A stretch of DNA of 49,304 nt, taken from NCBI GenBank assembly GCA_033765235.1, contig JANRIG010000024.1:1-49304 (forward strand). Direction: 5' to 3'. Below the pieces are notes generated by a model that was not told where the DNA came from, did no database searches, and worked only from the letters and a program-made list of their open reading frames with translations. Position 1 is the first letter of the stretch; each line of letters opens with the position of its first letter. Position numbers and translations under genes: made by a program. Source of the stretch: JANRIG01 sp033765235 (GTDB lineage: Bacteria > Bacteroidota > Bacteroidia > Cytophagales > UBA9547). This document shows, one piece after another, positions 1 through 9,822 of the stretch.

Positions 1-117
1 AGAATTTACAGTAGTTGATTCTATTTTAGATTTGATAACCGAATCCGCTGTTTTTTTTTCTTTTGTACAAAAGGTAAAAAGTATCAAAACTAAAAAGGGT
101 AATGTCTGATTCTTCAT
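1..117 (-). CDS. Putative lipoprotein, N-terminal fragment (runs off window)
   Basis: The 39 visible codons begin at an ATG (minus strand, 117) and continue past the left edge. The peptide starts MKNQ, has a hydrophobic stretch of about 12 residues, then a cysteine (LFTFC, Cys17) followed by a charged, Ser/Thr-rich segment. That is the layout of a Bacteroidota signal-peptidase-II signal with a loose lipobox. It resembles the start of the lipoprotein at 44036-44710. No domain is visible in the fragment, so its function is unknown. Confidence 0.55.
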   Translation of the reverse strand, partial: MKNQTLPFLVLILFTFCTKEKKTADSVIKSKIESTTVNS

Positions 118-124
118 GGTTTTA

Positions 125-244
125 TTAAAATTTCGCCCAACATCCTTGTTTACGCAATGCAATTGCGCCTATTTCACATTTAGTGGTAATCATTTGCGCT
201 GCTTCATTGCTAATTTTTGTCCCGTTCATATCCTTTGATTTCAT
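125..244 (-). CDS. Small hypothetical ORF (39 aa), possible gene remnant
   Basis: A minus-strand ATG-to-TAA reading frame (begins MKSKDMNG, ends KQGCWAKF) stops 7 nt before the start of the lipoprotein gene at 117, as in an operon. Two cysteines lie in the C-terminal half. There is no signal peptide and no recognisable domain. The 260 bases upstream (245-504) are AT-rich with frequent stops in all frames and look like decayed or plain intergenic DNA. This may be the 3' end of a broken gene rather than a functional small protein. Confidence 0.2.
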   Translation of the reverse strand: MKSKDMNGTKISNEAAQMITTKCEIGAIALRKQGCWAKF

Positions 245-504
245 ACCTACAACATTACTCAATCTGTTTCATATTTCCAAATTATCTACATAGTCTTTAT
301 AGGTCTATTTTCATATAATACATAAATTTATTTTTTATGGCCATAGTTTCCACTAACCATAGAAATTAGCGTAGCTGATTTACTTCAATAACATAATATC
401 TTAATAATAAAAAATTAAACCCATTAAGGCATACATATACATGACCAAACGCTTGTATAGTATGACCATCACAGCTAAAATTATTTCACACTGCACCAAC
501 TATA

Positions 505-534
505 TTGATTATTACAGTATTATCAATACATTTG
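505..534 (+). promoter_or_regulatory. Bacteroidota-type promoter for the amidohydrolase gene
   Basis: TTG at 505-507, 19 nt spacing, then TACATTTG at 527-534 followed by CA. This matches the Bacteroidota -33/-7 consensus (TTG, TAnnTTTG). The start codon lies 19 nt downstream at 554, leaving a short leader. The preceding 245-504 stretch shows no gene. Confidence 0.65.
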
Positions 535-553
535 CAATGCAATAGTTTTATAG

Positions 554-3500
554 ATGGCAAATAAGCTACTTATTTTCAGCATTATACAGGTGTTTTCGCA
601 TATTTTACTATGTCAAAACACTATACCTGCCAATAGCATTTCGGATGACAGACCTGCAAAATATGCGCTGGTAGGAGCCACCGTATATATAGATTATCAA
701 AACTATATGACAGATGCTACTATATTGATAAACAAATCAAAAATAGAAGCAGTAGGCAAAAATTTACCCATTCCCAATCAATACACCATCATATCTATAG
801 CAAGACTTTTCATATATCCCTCGTTTATAGACCTGCATAGTTCATACGGCTTAGAAACTGCCAAAACTATACCGCCCACCTCATCGCCCTATGCCCCCAA
901 TACAAAAGGTGCTTATGGAGCCAATGATGCCATTAAGTCATACCAAAATGCATATGCTAATTATAAAAATGATGCATCGGCTGCCGAAACCTACCGTGCC
1001 TCAGGATTTGGCATAGTACTCACCCACCATCATGATGGCATAGCTAGAGGTACAGGTGCACTGGCTGCACTGAGCGAAAAAAAAGAAAACGAAAACTTGT
1101 TGATAGAAAAAGCAAGCAAACATTTCTCATTTGATAAAGGCACTTCTGCACAATACTATCCAGGCTCACTCATGGGTAGTATAGCATTGCTGAGGCAGAC
1201 TTTGAGCGATGTGCTGTGGTATGAAAATAACACATCTAAACCCCAAAAAATCATCCCGTTGCAAGCACTCACAGATACTAAAAACTTAACCTCTTTTTTT
1301 GAAACCAATGACAAGTCCAATGTACTCAGGGCAGCTAAAATAGCCAAAGAGTGGAACTATAAATTCATCATCAAAGGAGGTGGCAACGAATATCAAAAAA
1401 TCAACGAAATAAAACAAGCAGGCATATCACTCATTGAGCCTGTAGTTTTTCCACAAGGATTTGATACTGATGACCCTATAGATGCCTCGCTCATCACCTA
1501 CTACCAACTCAAGCATTGGGAGCAAGCACCGTTCAACCTATATTACCTTTGGAAAGAAAATATACCCTTTGCCATCACCTCTCATGGGCTCAAAGACAAA
1601 AATCAATTACTGCCCAATTTACGCAAATGTATAAAAGCAGGACTACCTGCTGCCGAAGCCCTCAAAGCACTTACCTACACGCCTGCTGCTTGGCTCAACG
1701 TACAAAATATGGCAGGAGCCATAAAACCAGGGTATTTAGCCAATTTCATCGTTTGCTCTGATAGTTTATTCTCTCCCGACAACAAAATATATGAAAACTG
1801 GGTGCTTGGTGAAAAATATACCGTGCAAGCCATGCCATTAAAAGACATTAGAGGCAACTATCAGCTCAATATCATCATAGATACTACTGCTAATATATTA
1901 CCCACCGCTTTTAACTTAAACATAAAAGGCAAAATAAATGCGCTTGAGCTTGAGCTGCAAAACGATACTGCCAAAGCCAAAGCTACCTGCACCTATGGAA
2001 ATGATTTTGTACAAATCCAATTCACTTGGAAAAATCAACCCATAAAACTATCAGGTTGGATCACAAACAACACTTGGTCCGGATTGGGCGAAGATGAGAA
2101 AAATAACATGTTCAAATGGCAAGCCACATTAGACATGGCATTTAAAAACGTAGAAATTACAGACTCGGCACGTTTGGCAAATATTAAAACTAAACAAAAA
2201 GAAGACTCAATATATAAAGTAGTGACACCCCTCATTTACCCATTTATGTCATACGGTACTCGTGCATTGCCTAAGCCACGCAAAGTGCTCTTCAAAAATG
2301 CCACTGTGTGGACTAACGAAAACGAAGGCAACCTCAAAAACACAGATGTACTTGTAGAAAACGGCAAAATAATAACCATAGGCAAGATAACAGGCATAAA
2401 GCCTGATACTACCATAGACTGTACCGGAAAGCACCTCACAGCAGGCATCATAGACGAGCACTCACACATAGCCATCAGAGGTGGTGTGAACGAGTGTACA
2501 AACTCCATCACTGCAGAAGTAAGAGTAGGCGATGTGATAAACAATGAAGATGTGAACATATACCGCAACCTTGCAGGAGGCGTTACTATGGCACAATTGC
2601 TCCACGGCTCATGCAATGCCGCAGGTGGGCAATCTGCTGTCATAAAACTACGCTGGGGGCAAAGTGCAGAAAATATGAAATATGACAAAGCCTCACCATT
2701 TATCAAATTTGCCTTGGGCGAAAATGTAAAGCAAAGCAACTGGGGCGACAGCTATACCGAACGGTACCCACAAACACGAATGGGAGTAGAGCAAATATAC
2801 ATAGATGCTTTTACCAGAGCATTGGAATATGAAAAAATGATGAAAAACGCTGCCTCTGCTAAGCCTCCGGTAGCATTCCCACGCCGCGATTTGCAAATGG
2901 AAACATTACTCGAAATCATTAATAAAACACGCTTTATCACGTGCCACTCCTACGTACAGTCTGAAATAGTGATGCTCATGCGTGTGGCAGAGCAGTTTGG
3001 TTTTAAGGTAAATACATTCACACACATACTCGAAGGCTACAAAGTAGCCGACAAAATGAAAGCCCATGGTGCGGGCGCATCCACCTTTGCCGACTGGTGG
3101 GCCTACAAAAATGAAGTAAAAGATGCCATACCCTACAATGCAGCCATATTGCACAAAGTAGGAGTAGTCACCGCCATAAACTCAGACGATGCCGAAATGT
3201 CGCGCAGGCTCAATCAAGAAGCTGCCAAGGCTGTAAAATATGGCGGTGTGAGCGAACTTGAAGCATGGAAAATGGTGACACTCAACCCTGCCAAGTTGCT
3301 GCACCTAGACACCTACACAGGAAGCATAAAACCCGGCAAAGATGCAGACATAGTGCTGTGGGACAATAACCCACTCTCTATCTATGCCAAAGTATTACAA
3401 ACGTATGTAGACGGTGTGCTCATGTATGATGTAAATGATGACAAGCTGCGCCAAAAAATAATGCAAGATGATAGAATAGCCATCATGAAGAAGATGAAAA

Positions 3501-3601
3501 AATCAAAAAAAGATGGTGAAAGCGTACAAAAACCTGCATATTCGCCCCAAAAAACATACCATTGCGAAGACAAGGAAATAGATTATTTGTACTATGAATA
3601 A
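554..3601 (+). CDS. Exported double-domain amidohydrolase (imidazolonepropionase-like)
   Basis: 1015 aa with an N-terminal signal peptide (hydrophobic residues about 5-20, probable cleavage near LLCQ). Two amidohydrolase-superfamily halves are fused. The N-terminal half (about 36-430) has the beta-sandwich entry and FIDLHSS at 91-97, where the metal-binding HxH has become H-S-S. It still ends with the typical GxIKPGYLANF segment. The C-terminal half (about 590-975) keeps the canonical DEHSH (634-638), later His residues (ITCHS, FTHILEG), an NSDD aspartate motif and the terminal SIKPGKDADIVLWD. The N-terminal half is therefore probably structural and the C-terminal half catalytic. Large proteins of this layout are common in Bacteroidota; the substrate (a cyclic amide, imide or peptide) cannot be told from sequence. 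It has its own promoter and converges with miaA, only 15 nt away. Confidence 0.9.
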   Translation: MANKLLIFSIIQVFSHILLCQNTIPANSISDDRPAKYALVGATVYIDYQNYMTDATILINKSKIEAVGKNLPIPNQYTIISIARLFIYPSFIDLHSSYGLETAKTIPPTSSPYAPNTKGAYGANDAIKSYQNAYANYKNDASAAETYRASGFGIVLTHHHDGIARGTGALAALSEKKENENLLIEKASKHFSFDKGTSAQYYPGSLMGSIALLRQTLSDVLWYENNTSKPQKIIPLQALTDTKNLTSFFETNDKSNVLRAAKIAKEWNYKFIIKGGGNEYQKINEIKQAGISLIEPVVFPQGFDTDDPIDASLITYYQLKHWEQAPFNLYYLWKENIPFAITSHGLKDKNQLLPNLRKCIKAGLPAAEALKALTYTPAAWLNVQNMAGAIKPGYLANFIVCSDSLFSPDNKIYENWVLGEKYTVQAMPLKDIRGNYQLNIIIDTTANILPTAFNLNIKGKINALELELQNDTAKAKATCTYGNDFVQIQFTWKNQPIKLSGWITNNTWSGLGEDEKNNMFKWQATLDMAFKNVEITDSARLANIKTKQKEDSIYKVVTPLIYPFMSYGTRALPKPRKVLFKNATVWTNENEGNLKNTDVLVENGKIITIGKITGIKPDTTIDCTGKHLTAGIIDEHSHIAIRGGVNECTNSITAEVRVGDVINNEDVNIYRNLAGGVTMAQLLHGSCNAAGGQSAVIKLRWGQSAENMKYDKASPFIKFALGENVKQSNWGDSYTERYPQTRMGVEQIYIDAFTRALEYEKMMKNAASAKPPVAFPRRDLQMETLLEIINKTRFITCHSYVQSEIVMLMRVAEQFGFKVNTFTHILEGYKVADKMKAHGAGASTFADWWAYKNEVKDAIPYNAAILHKVGVVTAINSDDAEMSRRLNQEAAKAVKYGGVSELEAWKMVTLNPAKLLHLDTYTGSIKPGKDADIVLWDNNPLSIYAKVLQTYVDGVLMYDVNDDKLRQKIMQDDRIAIMKKMKKSKKDGESVQKPAYSPQKTYHCEDKEIDYLYYE

Positions 3602-3616
3602 AGAATATACACTTTA

Positions 3617-4537
3617 TCACAACAATTTCATCACTTGCTCCACTTGCAATTCTACGCTATCCTCACCATTGAGCCAATGTATCACATACCCTTCACGCTC
3701 CATCTTACGATACCATGTCATTTGTCGTTTGGCATATTGGTGAATGGCAATAGTAAGCCTTTCTTTCATTTCATTATACGTCATATTGCCTGTAATATAG
3801 TCTGAAATATATTTATACTCCATACCAAGCCGTTGGCACACTTCATGGCTTATATGATGCGCAAGTAGCGTTTGTACCTCTTCTACAAGTCCGTTATTAA
3901 GTCTGTATTCCAATCTGTCAGTAATATTTTCTCGCTGCTTTTGAACATTGTTTTTTATACCAAATATAATGGGTACGGGCAATGACTGTGTAGGGTGTAA
4001 GTATGTATCTTTATGTATGAATAAATAATGTGATATTTCTATAGCTCTAAGTGTACGCTTGGCTGTAGATAGGTCTGCAAGCAGGTGATATGGTGTATGA
4101 GGCATATTCATAAAATATTCCTTAAGTGCATCATGTGAATAGTGAATATACTCTGTGCGAAGCGCTTCATTTGCAGGTATTGATGTGTACATACTGTTTT
4201 CGAGCACTGCCTGCACATACATGCCTGTACCTCCGCACAATATAGGTATTTTGTGCTGTAATGTTATTTGGTTATATATTTCATAAAAATCATGTTTATA
4301 CCTATGCACATGATAGGTGTCTGTAGGCTCACATATATCTATTAGGTGGTATGGTACAGGTGCGCCATTCACTACATAATCATCATAGTCTTTGCCTGTG
4401 CCAATATTGAGCATTCGGTACACCTGTCTTGAGTCTGCAGATATTATTTCAGTATTCAACTTCTGAGCTACACGTGCTGCCAGTTTTGTCTTGCCCGCCG
4501 CAGTAGTACCTATGATTACTATGAGATTATAATTCAT
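3617..4537 (-). CDS. miaA: tRNA dimethylallyltransferase
   Basis: 306 aa, the usual MiaA length. It transfers a dimethylallyl group from DMAPP to A37 of tRNAs reading UNN codons, the first step to ms2i6A. The P-loop GTTAAGKT lies at residues 10-17, followed by ADSRQVYRMLNIGTGK (34 onward) containing the catalytic Asp35. The CGGTGMYVQAV and RRALRAIE-like (KRTLRAIE) family segments are present, and the C-terminal helices end with the usual QMTWYRKM. The start is an ATG. The gene sits 39 nt downstream of the small isomerase-like gene at 4577-4873 on the same strand, so the two are probably co-transcribed. Confidence 0.96.
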   Translation of the reverse strand: MNYNLIVIIGTTAAGKTKLAARVAQKLNTEIISADSRQVYRMLNIGTGKDYDDYVVNGAPVPYHLIDICEPTDTYHVHRYKHDFYEIYNQITLQHKIPILCGGTGMYVQAVLENSMYTSIPANEALRTEYIHYSHDALKEYFMNMPHTPYHLLADLSTAKRTLRAIEISHYLFIHKDTYLHPTQSLPVPIIFGIKNNVQKQRENITDRLEYRLNNGLVEEVQTLLAHHISHEVCQRLGMEYKYISDYITGNMTYNEMKERLTIAIHQYAKRQMTWYRKMEREGYVIHWLNGEDSVELQVEQVMKLL

Positions 4538-4576
4538 TTATCAATAAAAAAATAATATGCTGTAGTATTGTAAGTA

Positions 4577-4873
4577 CTAATTGAGCGAGAGTGCAGGAAA
4601 CATAAATGACGCAGAGTTGTGAAACATCAGCTCTACCAACTCATATTGAATATACTCTCTAATAGGAAAGCCATCTAATGCTTTTTGCGCCTTTTTTTTG
4701 CTCGATGTAGCGAGAGTGACCCATAACATAGACCTATCAAGTGATAGACTATATCCTGTCACCACACCATTGTGCATGAGCTCGTCTATATACAACCTTT
4801 GCTCCGGCATCAGGTTGTTAAAATCATCTTCCAACACATCCGGCAAGGTCACTATGGCTATGAATTGATACAT
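4577..4873 (-). CDS. Small muconolactone-isomerase-like (dimeric alpha/beta-barrel) protein
   Basis: 98 aa, cytosolic. The pattern beta-strand (YQFIAIVTLP), long helix (EQRLYIDELMHNG), strand (VVTGYSLSLDRSMLWVTL), helix (SKKKAQKALDGFPI) and strand (YELVELMF) is that of the muconolactone delta-isomerase / YciI-like ferredoxin fold. The DGFPIREYIQYE segment in particular resembles the family's conserved PL-x-x-Y region. Enzymatic activity is uncertain; many small Bacteroidota members have no assigned role. It lies just upstream of miaA on the same strand. Confidence 0.7.
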   Translation of the reverse strand: MYQFIAIVTLPDVLEDDFNNLMPEQRLYIDELMHNGVVTGYSLSLDRSMLWVTLATSSKKKAQKALDGFPIREYIQYELVELMFHNSASFMFPALSLN

Positions 4874-5164
4874 CGGGATATAATTTTGAATATTTTACAT
4901 GAATACAACTTATCAATAATAAGTAAATCAATAACAATGTTTTGCACATAATGCAAAAAGTAATATTTTTTGTAATTATTGATATATTTATATTAACATA
5001 AAAGTCTGTTCTTACATTCATTATATTACCACAGTGGATTATTTTTTTCTTTTATAGGGCAATAATATATAATATAACCTATATTTTATTGAACTTTTCA
5101 AACAATAATACGTATAACACTTTTATTTTTTCACTTACCCCTTTATTTTAATAATCCAATTTAT

Positions 5165-5172
5165 TATATTTG
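5165..5172 (+). promoter_or_regulatory. Possible -7 element for gltBD
   Basis: TATATTTG fits the TAnnTTTG consensus about 100 nt before the gltB start, but no good -33 TTG is seen at the expected spacing. The whole 4874-5274 gap (about 400 nt) is very AT-rich and holds no coding sequence. It presumably contains the promoters of both gltB (+) and the 98-aa gene (-). Confidence 0.35.
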
Positions 5173-5274
5173 AATTCTATGTGGTTAAATATTTATTAAC
5201 TTATCGTTAAATTAATGTAAACTTATTGAGCTAATATTAATACTTAACGAAAATATACATTATAATCGTAAAAA

Positions 5275-8200
5275 ATGACTGAAAATTTACAAAATCAAGG
5301 CTTATATCACCCCTCATTTGAAAAAGATGCATGTGGCATAGGTTTTGTAGCCAACCTCAAAGGTCGCAAATCTCATCAGATAGTAAATGATGCCCTGCAC
5401 ATGCTCACACGTATGTACCACCGCGGAGCCTGTGGCTGTGAGGTGAATACAGGCGACGGTGCCGGCATACTTTTGCAGTTGCCTCATGAGTTTTTTGTAA
5501 GTGAATGTATAAAATTAGGTTTCAAATTGCCCGAATTTGGCAAATACGGCGTAGGAATGATTTTTTTTCCGTCCGATGAAAAAGTAAAAGAAGACTGCCG
5601 CGAAATACTCAATAGAAATATAGAAAAATTAGGTTTTAACCTTTTAGGCTACCGCAAAGTACCTACAGACAATATCAAATCAGACATAGGACCTACCGCC
5701 TTGCTTGCAGAGCCCTCGGTAGAGCAAGTGTTTGTGCAGCCTCATGACGAAGCCATCAGCCCCGAAGCCTTTGAGCGTAAGCTTTTTATTCTACGCAACT
5801 ATGTCTCCAAAATCATCAATGAATCTGTAACTAAAGTAAACAATGAGTTTTACTTCACCTCATTTTCATACAAAACTATAGTTTACAAAGGCCAGCTTAC
5901 CACTCATCAGGTAGAGCCATATTTTCCTGATTTACAACGTCAAGAGGTGGTATCTGCTTTGGCTGTAGTACATTCACGCTTTTCTACCAATACCTTCCCC
6001 TCATGGAAACTTGCACAACCGTTTAGATATCTGGCACACAATGGTGAAATAAACACTGTGAAAGGCAATGTGAATTGGGTCAAAAGCAATGAACCTATGT
6101 TGGAGTCTTCATTCTTTACCAAAGAAGAGTTGGAAATGATAAAACCTGTGTGCAACCACTTAGACTCAGACTCTGCAAACCTTGACTACGTAGTAGAGCT
6201 GCTCACCCTTTCAGGCAGGTCGCTCCCACATGTGATGATGATGCTTGTACCCGAAGCTTGGGATGGCAATGAGCAAATGGAAGAGTGGAAAAAAGCATTT
6301 TATGAATACCATGCCTCCATCATGGAGCCATGGGATGGTCCTGCATCCATATCATTTACCGACGGCAAAATAGTAGGTGCCACCTTGGACCGCAACGGAT
6401 TGCGCCCCTCCAGATACTGCATTACAGACGATGATACTGTGATAATGGCATCAGAAGCAGGAGTAATAGAAGTAGAACCCTCCAAAATAGTACTCAAAGG
6501 AAGACTGCAAGCCGGGCGCATGTTTATTGTAGACTTGGAGCAAGGACGAATAGTGAGCGACGATGAACTAAAAAAAGAAATATGCTCAAAAAAGCCGTAC
6601 AGAGAGTGGCTCAACAAATATAAGATAAACCTCAAAGACCTGCCTGCCGCACACCGTACATACTTGCCACTCGAAGGCAACCTCTTACTCAAAAAACAAC
6701 TAGCATTCGGATACACCTCCGAAGACCTCAAAATGATAATAGCTCCTATGGCAGAAGACGGCAAAGAACCTGTAGGCTCCATGGGCAACGATACTCCACT
6801 TGCCATACTATCAGACCAAGCACAGCACATATCCAGCTATTTTAAGCAACTGTTTGCACAAGTCACCAATCCTCCCATAGACCCTATCCGTGAGCGAATG
6901 GTCATGTCATTGGTATCATATATAGGAGGCTCTCTCAATGTGCTGGACGAAACCCCGAAACATTGCCATACTGTATATGTAAACCAACCTGTCTTGAGTA
7001 ACAAAGAACTTGAAACGCTTAGGTACATTGACCACGCTCATTTCCAAACCAAAACAATACCAATAGTATTCTTTGCTGATAAAAAACAAGGAACACTACA
7101 ACGATCGCTCGACAAAATATGCCAGTATGCAGCAGATGCTGTAGATGACGGCTATGAAATAATACTACTTTCAGACAGAGGTATAGACAGTGACCATGCC
7201 CCCATACCTTCTATATTGGCTACAGCAGCAGTGCATCATCATTTGATAAAACGTGGTTTGCGCTCCAAAGTAGGGTTGGTAGTAGAGGCAGGCGATGTAT
7301 GGGAAGTACACCATTTTGCTTTGCTAATTGGGTATGGCGCATCGGCCGTGAACCCATATTTAGCTTTTGAAACTATAAACGCACTCAAAAAAGAAAGAGT
7401 CATTAAAGTAGATTATACTGAGGAAAAACTACACTACAACTATATAAAAGCGGTAGGCGATGGTTTGCTTAAAATTATGTCTAAAATGGGCATATCTACT
7501 ATACAGTCATATAATGGTGCTCAGATATTTGAAGCATTGGGCATTAGTAAAAAGGTGATTGACAAATATTTCACAGGCACAGTATCGCGCATAGAAGGAC
7601 TTGACTTGGATGGCATAGCCAAAGAAGCAAATATTAAGCACAGCTTAGCATTTCCCGAAAAAGAAATACCCAATACCAAACTTGAAGTGGGTGGGGTGTA
7701 TCAATGGAAACGCCGCGGCGAATTTCATCTTTTTAACCCCGAAAGCATCCATTTGCTACAATTATCTACACGCAAAGGCGACTATAGCTTATTCAAGAAA
7801 TTTACCAAACTCATGAATGAGCAAACTCGCAAAGCTTGTACACTGCGTGGACTACTAAGATTTAAACCCACACATTCTATATCTATAGATGAGGTAGAGC
7901 CTGTAGAAAGTATAGTAAAAAGATTTGCTACAGGTGCCATGTCGTTTGGCTCTATATCACATGAGGCACACAGTACACTGGCAGTGGCCATGAATAGGCT
8001 CGGAGGCAAAAGCAATACAGGCGAAGGTGGCGAAGATGAAATAAGATATGAAAAACTTGCCAATGGCGACTCTATGCGCTCATCTATAAAGCAAGTAGCA
8101 TCTGCAAGATTTGGGGTAACCTCTCGATACCTCACAGAAGCAGATGAGTTGCAAATAAAGATGGCACAAGGTGCAAAACCCGGCGAAGGCGGACAGCTGC

Positions 8201-9822
8201 CCGGTCACAAAGTAGATGAATGGATAGGCAAAGTAAGGCACTCCACTCCCGGAGTAGGACTCATATCGCCACCACCTCACCATGATATATACTCTATTGA
8301 GGACTTGGCACAATTAATTTTTGACCTAAAAAATGCCAATCGCAAAGCGCGCATAAGCGTGAAGTTGGTATCAGAAGCCGGTGTAGGTACTATAGCTGCC
8401 GGTGTGGCCAAAGCCAAATCAGATGTGGTACTCATAGCAGGTCATGACGGAGGCACAGGTGCCTCTCCGGTAAGTTCTATACGACATGCAGGCTTGCCTT
8501 GGGAGCTGGGTCTTGCCGAAACTCACCAAACATTGGTAAAAAATAAACTAAGAAGCAGAATAGTGGTGCAGACCGATGGACAATTGCGCACAGGAAAAGA
8601 CCTGGCAGTAGCAGCCATGTTGGGTGCTGAAGAGTGGGGTATAGCTACAGGCGCTTTGGTAGTAGAAGGATGCATTATGATGCGCAAATGCCACCTCAAT
8701 ACATGCCCGGTAGGTGTGGCTACACAGGACCCCGAACTCAGAAAAAGATTTGCAGGCAAGCCGGAATACGTGGTAAATTTCTTTACATTCCTTGCACAAG
8801 AGCTACGCGAAATCATGGCAGAACTTGGCTTCAAAACTGTAAACGAAATGGTGGGTAGAGTTGATATGCTGGAATTACGAGAAAATATTACCCATTGGAA
8901 ATACAAAAGTTTAGACCTGAGTAAATTATTGTACAAAGAAGATGCAGGCAAAGAAGTAGGACTGTACAAAATGGAAGAGCAAGACCATGGCTTGGTAGGT
9001 CAGTTAGATTTTGTCATACTCGAAAAAGCAAAAAGTGCTATTGAGAGCGGTCAAAAATTTGCGGGCGAATATAAAGTGACCAATACAGACAGGGCTATAG
9101 GTACCATATTGTCAAACGAGATTACCAAAGTACATAAAAGTATAGGTCTGCCAAAGGGCACTCTGTCACTCAAATTTACAGGGTCGGCAGGTCAAAGTTT
9201 TGGAGCATTCACCTGCTCAGGGCTAAAACTTGAGCTGGAAGGTGAGGCCAACGACTACTTTGGCAAAGGCTTATCAGGCGCACAACTTATACTATATCCT
9301 GACAAAAAAGCCAAATTCAGCCCCTCAGAAAATATCATTGTGGGCAATGTATCATTTTATGGAGCTACCTCAGGCGAGGCATATATAAGAGGCAGAGCCG
9401 GAGAGAGATTTTGTGTGCGCAACTCCGGTGTAACGGCAGTGGTAGAAGGAGTAGGTGACCACGGATGCGAATATATGACCGGTGGTACAGCACTCATACT
9501 TGGCGATACAGGGCGCAACTTTGCAGCAGGTATGAGCGGAGGAGTAGCCTACATATATGACCCCAATTCACAATTGCAACCACGATGCAATATGGAAATG
9601 ATATACTTGGAACCTCTTGACGATGAGGACGAAGCATTGATAAAAAAATTGTTGCAAAATCACCTTGATTATACTAAGTCTGATGTAGCCGAAGGGTTGC
9701 TGTCAAGATTTAACCTTGAAATAAAAAACTTTATAAAAGTGATGCCAAAAGATTACAAAGCAGTATTGATGATGAAAAAACAAAACATAAACAAAGGAAA
9801 GGAGGTAGCCATACATGGGTAA
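5275..9822 (+). CDS. gltB: Glutamate synthase, large (alpha) subunit
   Basis: 1515 aa, full GltB length. It makes two glutamates from glutamine and 2-oxoglutarate with reducing power delivered by GltD. Domain order: a class II glutamine amidotransferase beginning at KDACGIGF (Cys20 would be the N-terminal nucleophile after removal of a 19-residue propeptide); a central domain; the FMN (beta/alpha)8 synthase domain with the SISHEAH, NTGEGGE and GHDGGTGASP signatures; the 3Fe-4S cysteines Cys1133, Cys1139 and Cys1144; and the C-terminal GXGXG beta-helix domain. It overlaps the start of gltD by 8 nt, so the two are translationally coupled. Confidence 0.98.
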   Translation: MTENLQNQGLYHPSFEKDACGIGFVANLKGRKSHQIVNDALHMLTRMYHRGACGCEVNTGDGAGILLQLPHEFFVSECIKLGFKLPEFGKYGVGMIFFPSDEKVKEDCREILNRNIEKLGFNLLGYRKVPTDNIKSDIGPTALLAEPSVEQVFVQPHDEAISPEAFERKLFILRNYVSKIINESVTKVNNEFYFTSFSYKTIVYKGQLTTHQVEPYFPDLQRQEVVSALAVVHSRFSTNTFPSWKLAQPFRYLAHNGEINTVKGNVNWVKSNEPMLESSFFTKEELEMIKPVCNHLDSDSANLDYVVELLTLSGRSLPHVMMMLVPEAWDGNEQMEEWKKAFYEYHASIMEPWDGPASISFTDGKIVGATLDRNGLRPSRYCITDDDTVIMASEAGVIEVEPSKIVLKGRLQAGRMFIVDLEQGRIVSDDELKKEICSKKPYREWLNKYKINLKDLPAAHRTYLPLEGNLLLKKQLAFGYTSEDLKMIIAPMAEDGKEPVGSMGNDTPLAILSDQAQHISSYFKQLFAQVTNPPIDPIRERMVMSLVSYIGGSLNVLDETPKHCHTVYVNQPVLSNKELETLRYIDHAHFQTKTIPIVFFADKKQGTLQRSLDKICQYAADAVDDGYEIILLSDRGIDSDHAPIPSILATAAVHHHLIKRGLRSKVGLVVEAGDVWEVHHFALLIGYGASAVNPYLAFETINALKKERVIKVDYTEEKLHYNYIKAVGDGLLKIMSKMGISTIQSYNGAQIFEALGISKKVIDKYFTGTVSRIEGLDLDGIAKEANIKHSLAFPEKEIPNTKLEVGGVYQWKRRGEFHLFNPESIHLLQLSTRKGDYSLFKKFTKLMNEQTRKACTLRGLLRFKPTHSISIDEVEPVESIVKRFATGAMSFGSISHEAHSTLAVAMNRLGGKSNTGEGGEDEIRYEKLANGDSMRSSIKQVASARFGVTSRYLTEADELQIKMAQGAKPGEGGQLPGHKVDEWIGKVRHSTPGVGLISPPPHHDIYSIEDLAQLIFDLKNANRKARISVKLVSEAGVGTIAAGVAKAKSDVVLIAGHDGGTGASPVSSIRHAGLPWELGLAETHQTLVKNKLRSRIVVQTDGQLRTGKDLAVAAMLGAEEWGIATGALVVEGCIMMRKCHLNTCPVGVATQDPELRKRFAGKPEYVVNFFTFLAQELREIMAELGFKTVNEMVGRVDMLELRENITHWKYKSLDLSKLLYKEDAGKEVGLYKMEEQDHGLVGQLDFVILEKAKSAIESGQKFAGEYKVTNTDRAIGTILSNEITKVHKSIGLPKGTLSLKFTGSAGQSFGAFTCSGLKLELEGEANDYFGKGLSGAQLILYPDKKAKFSPSENIIVGNVSFYGATSGEAYIRGRAGERFCVRNSGVTAVVEGVGDHGCEYMTGGTALILGDTGRNFAAGMSGGVAYIYDPNSQLQPRCNMEMIYLEPLDDEDEALIKKLLQNHLDYTKSDVAEGLLSRFNLEIKNFIKVMPKDYKAVLMMKKQNINKGKEVAIHG
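9801..9806 (+). promoter_or_regulatory. Strong Shine-Dalgarno site for gltD
   Basis: GGAGGT lies 8 nt upstream of the gltD ATG (9815), within the last codons of gltB. Strong Shine-Dalgarno sequences are rare in this phylum and in this window. Here it probably lets ribosomes finishing gltB restart on gltD and so set the subunit ratio. It also fixes the gltD start. Confidence 0.7.

Noticed and set aside
2236..2739. 167-aa minus-strand open frame
   Set aside because: It lies wholly inside the well-supported amidohydrolase gene, with Cys/Ser/Pro-rich sequence and no domain; a shadow frame.
5940..6155. Other small open frames inside gltB, both strands
   Set aside because: All fall inside a 1515-codon gene with family motifs end to end.
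6300..6830. 176-aa minus-strand open frame
   Set aside because: Antisense to gltB; composition typical of a shadow of a conserved gene.
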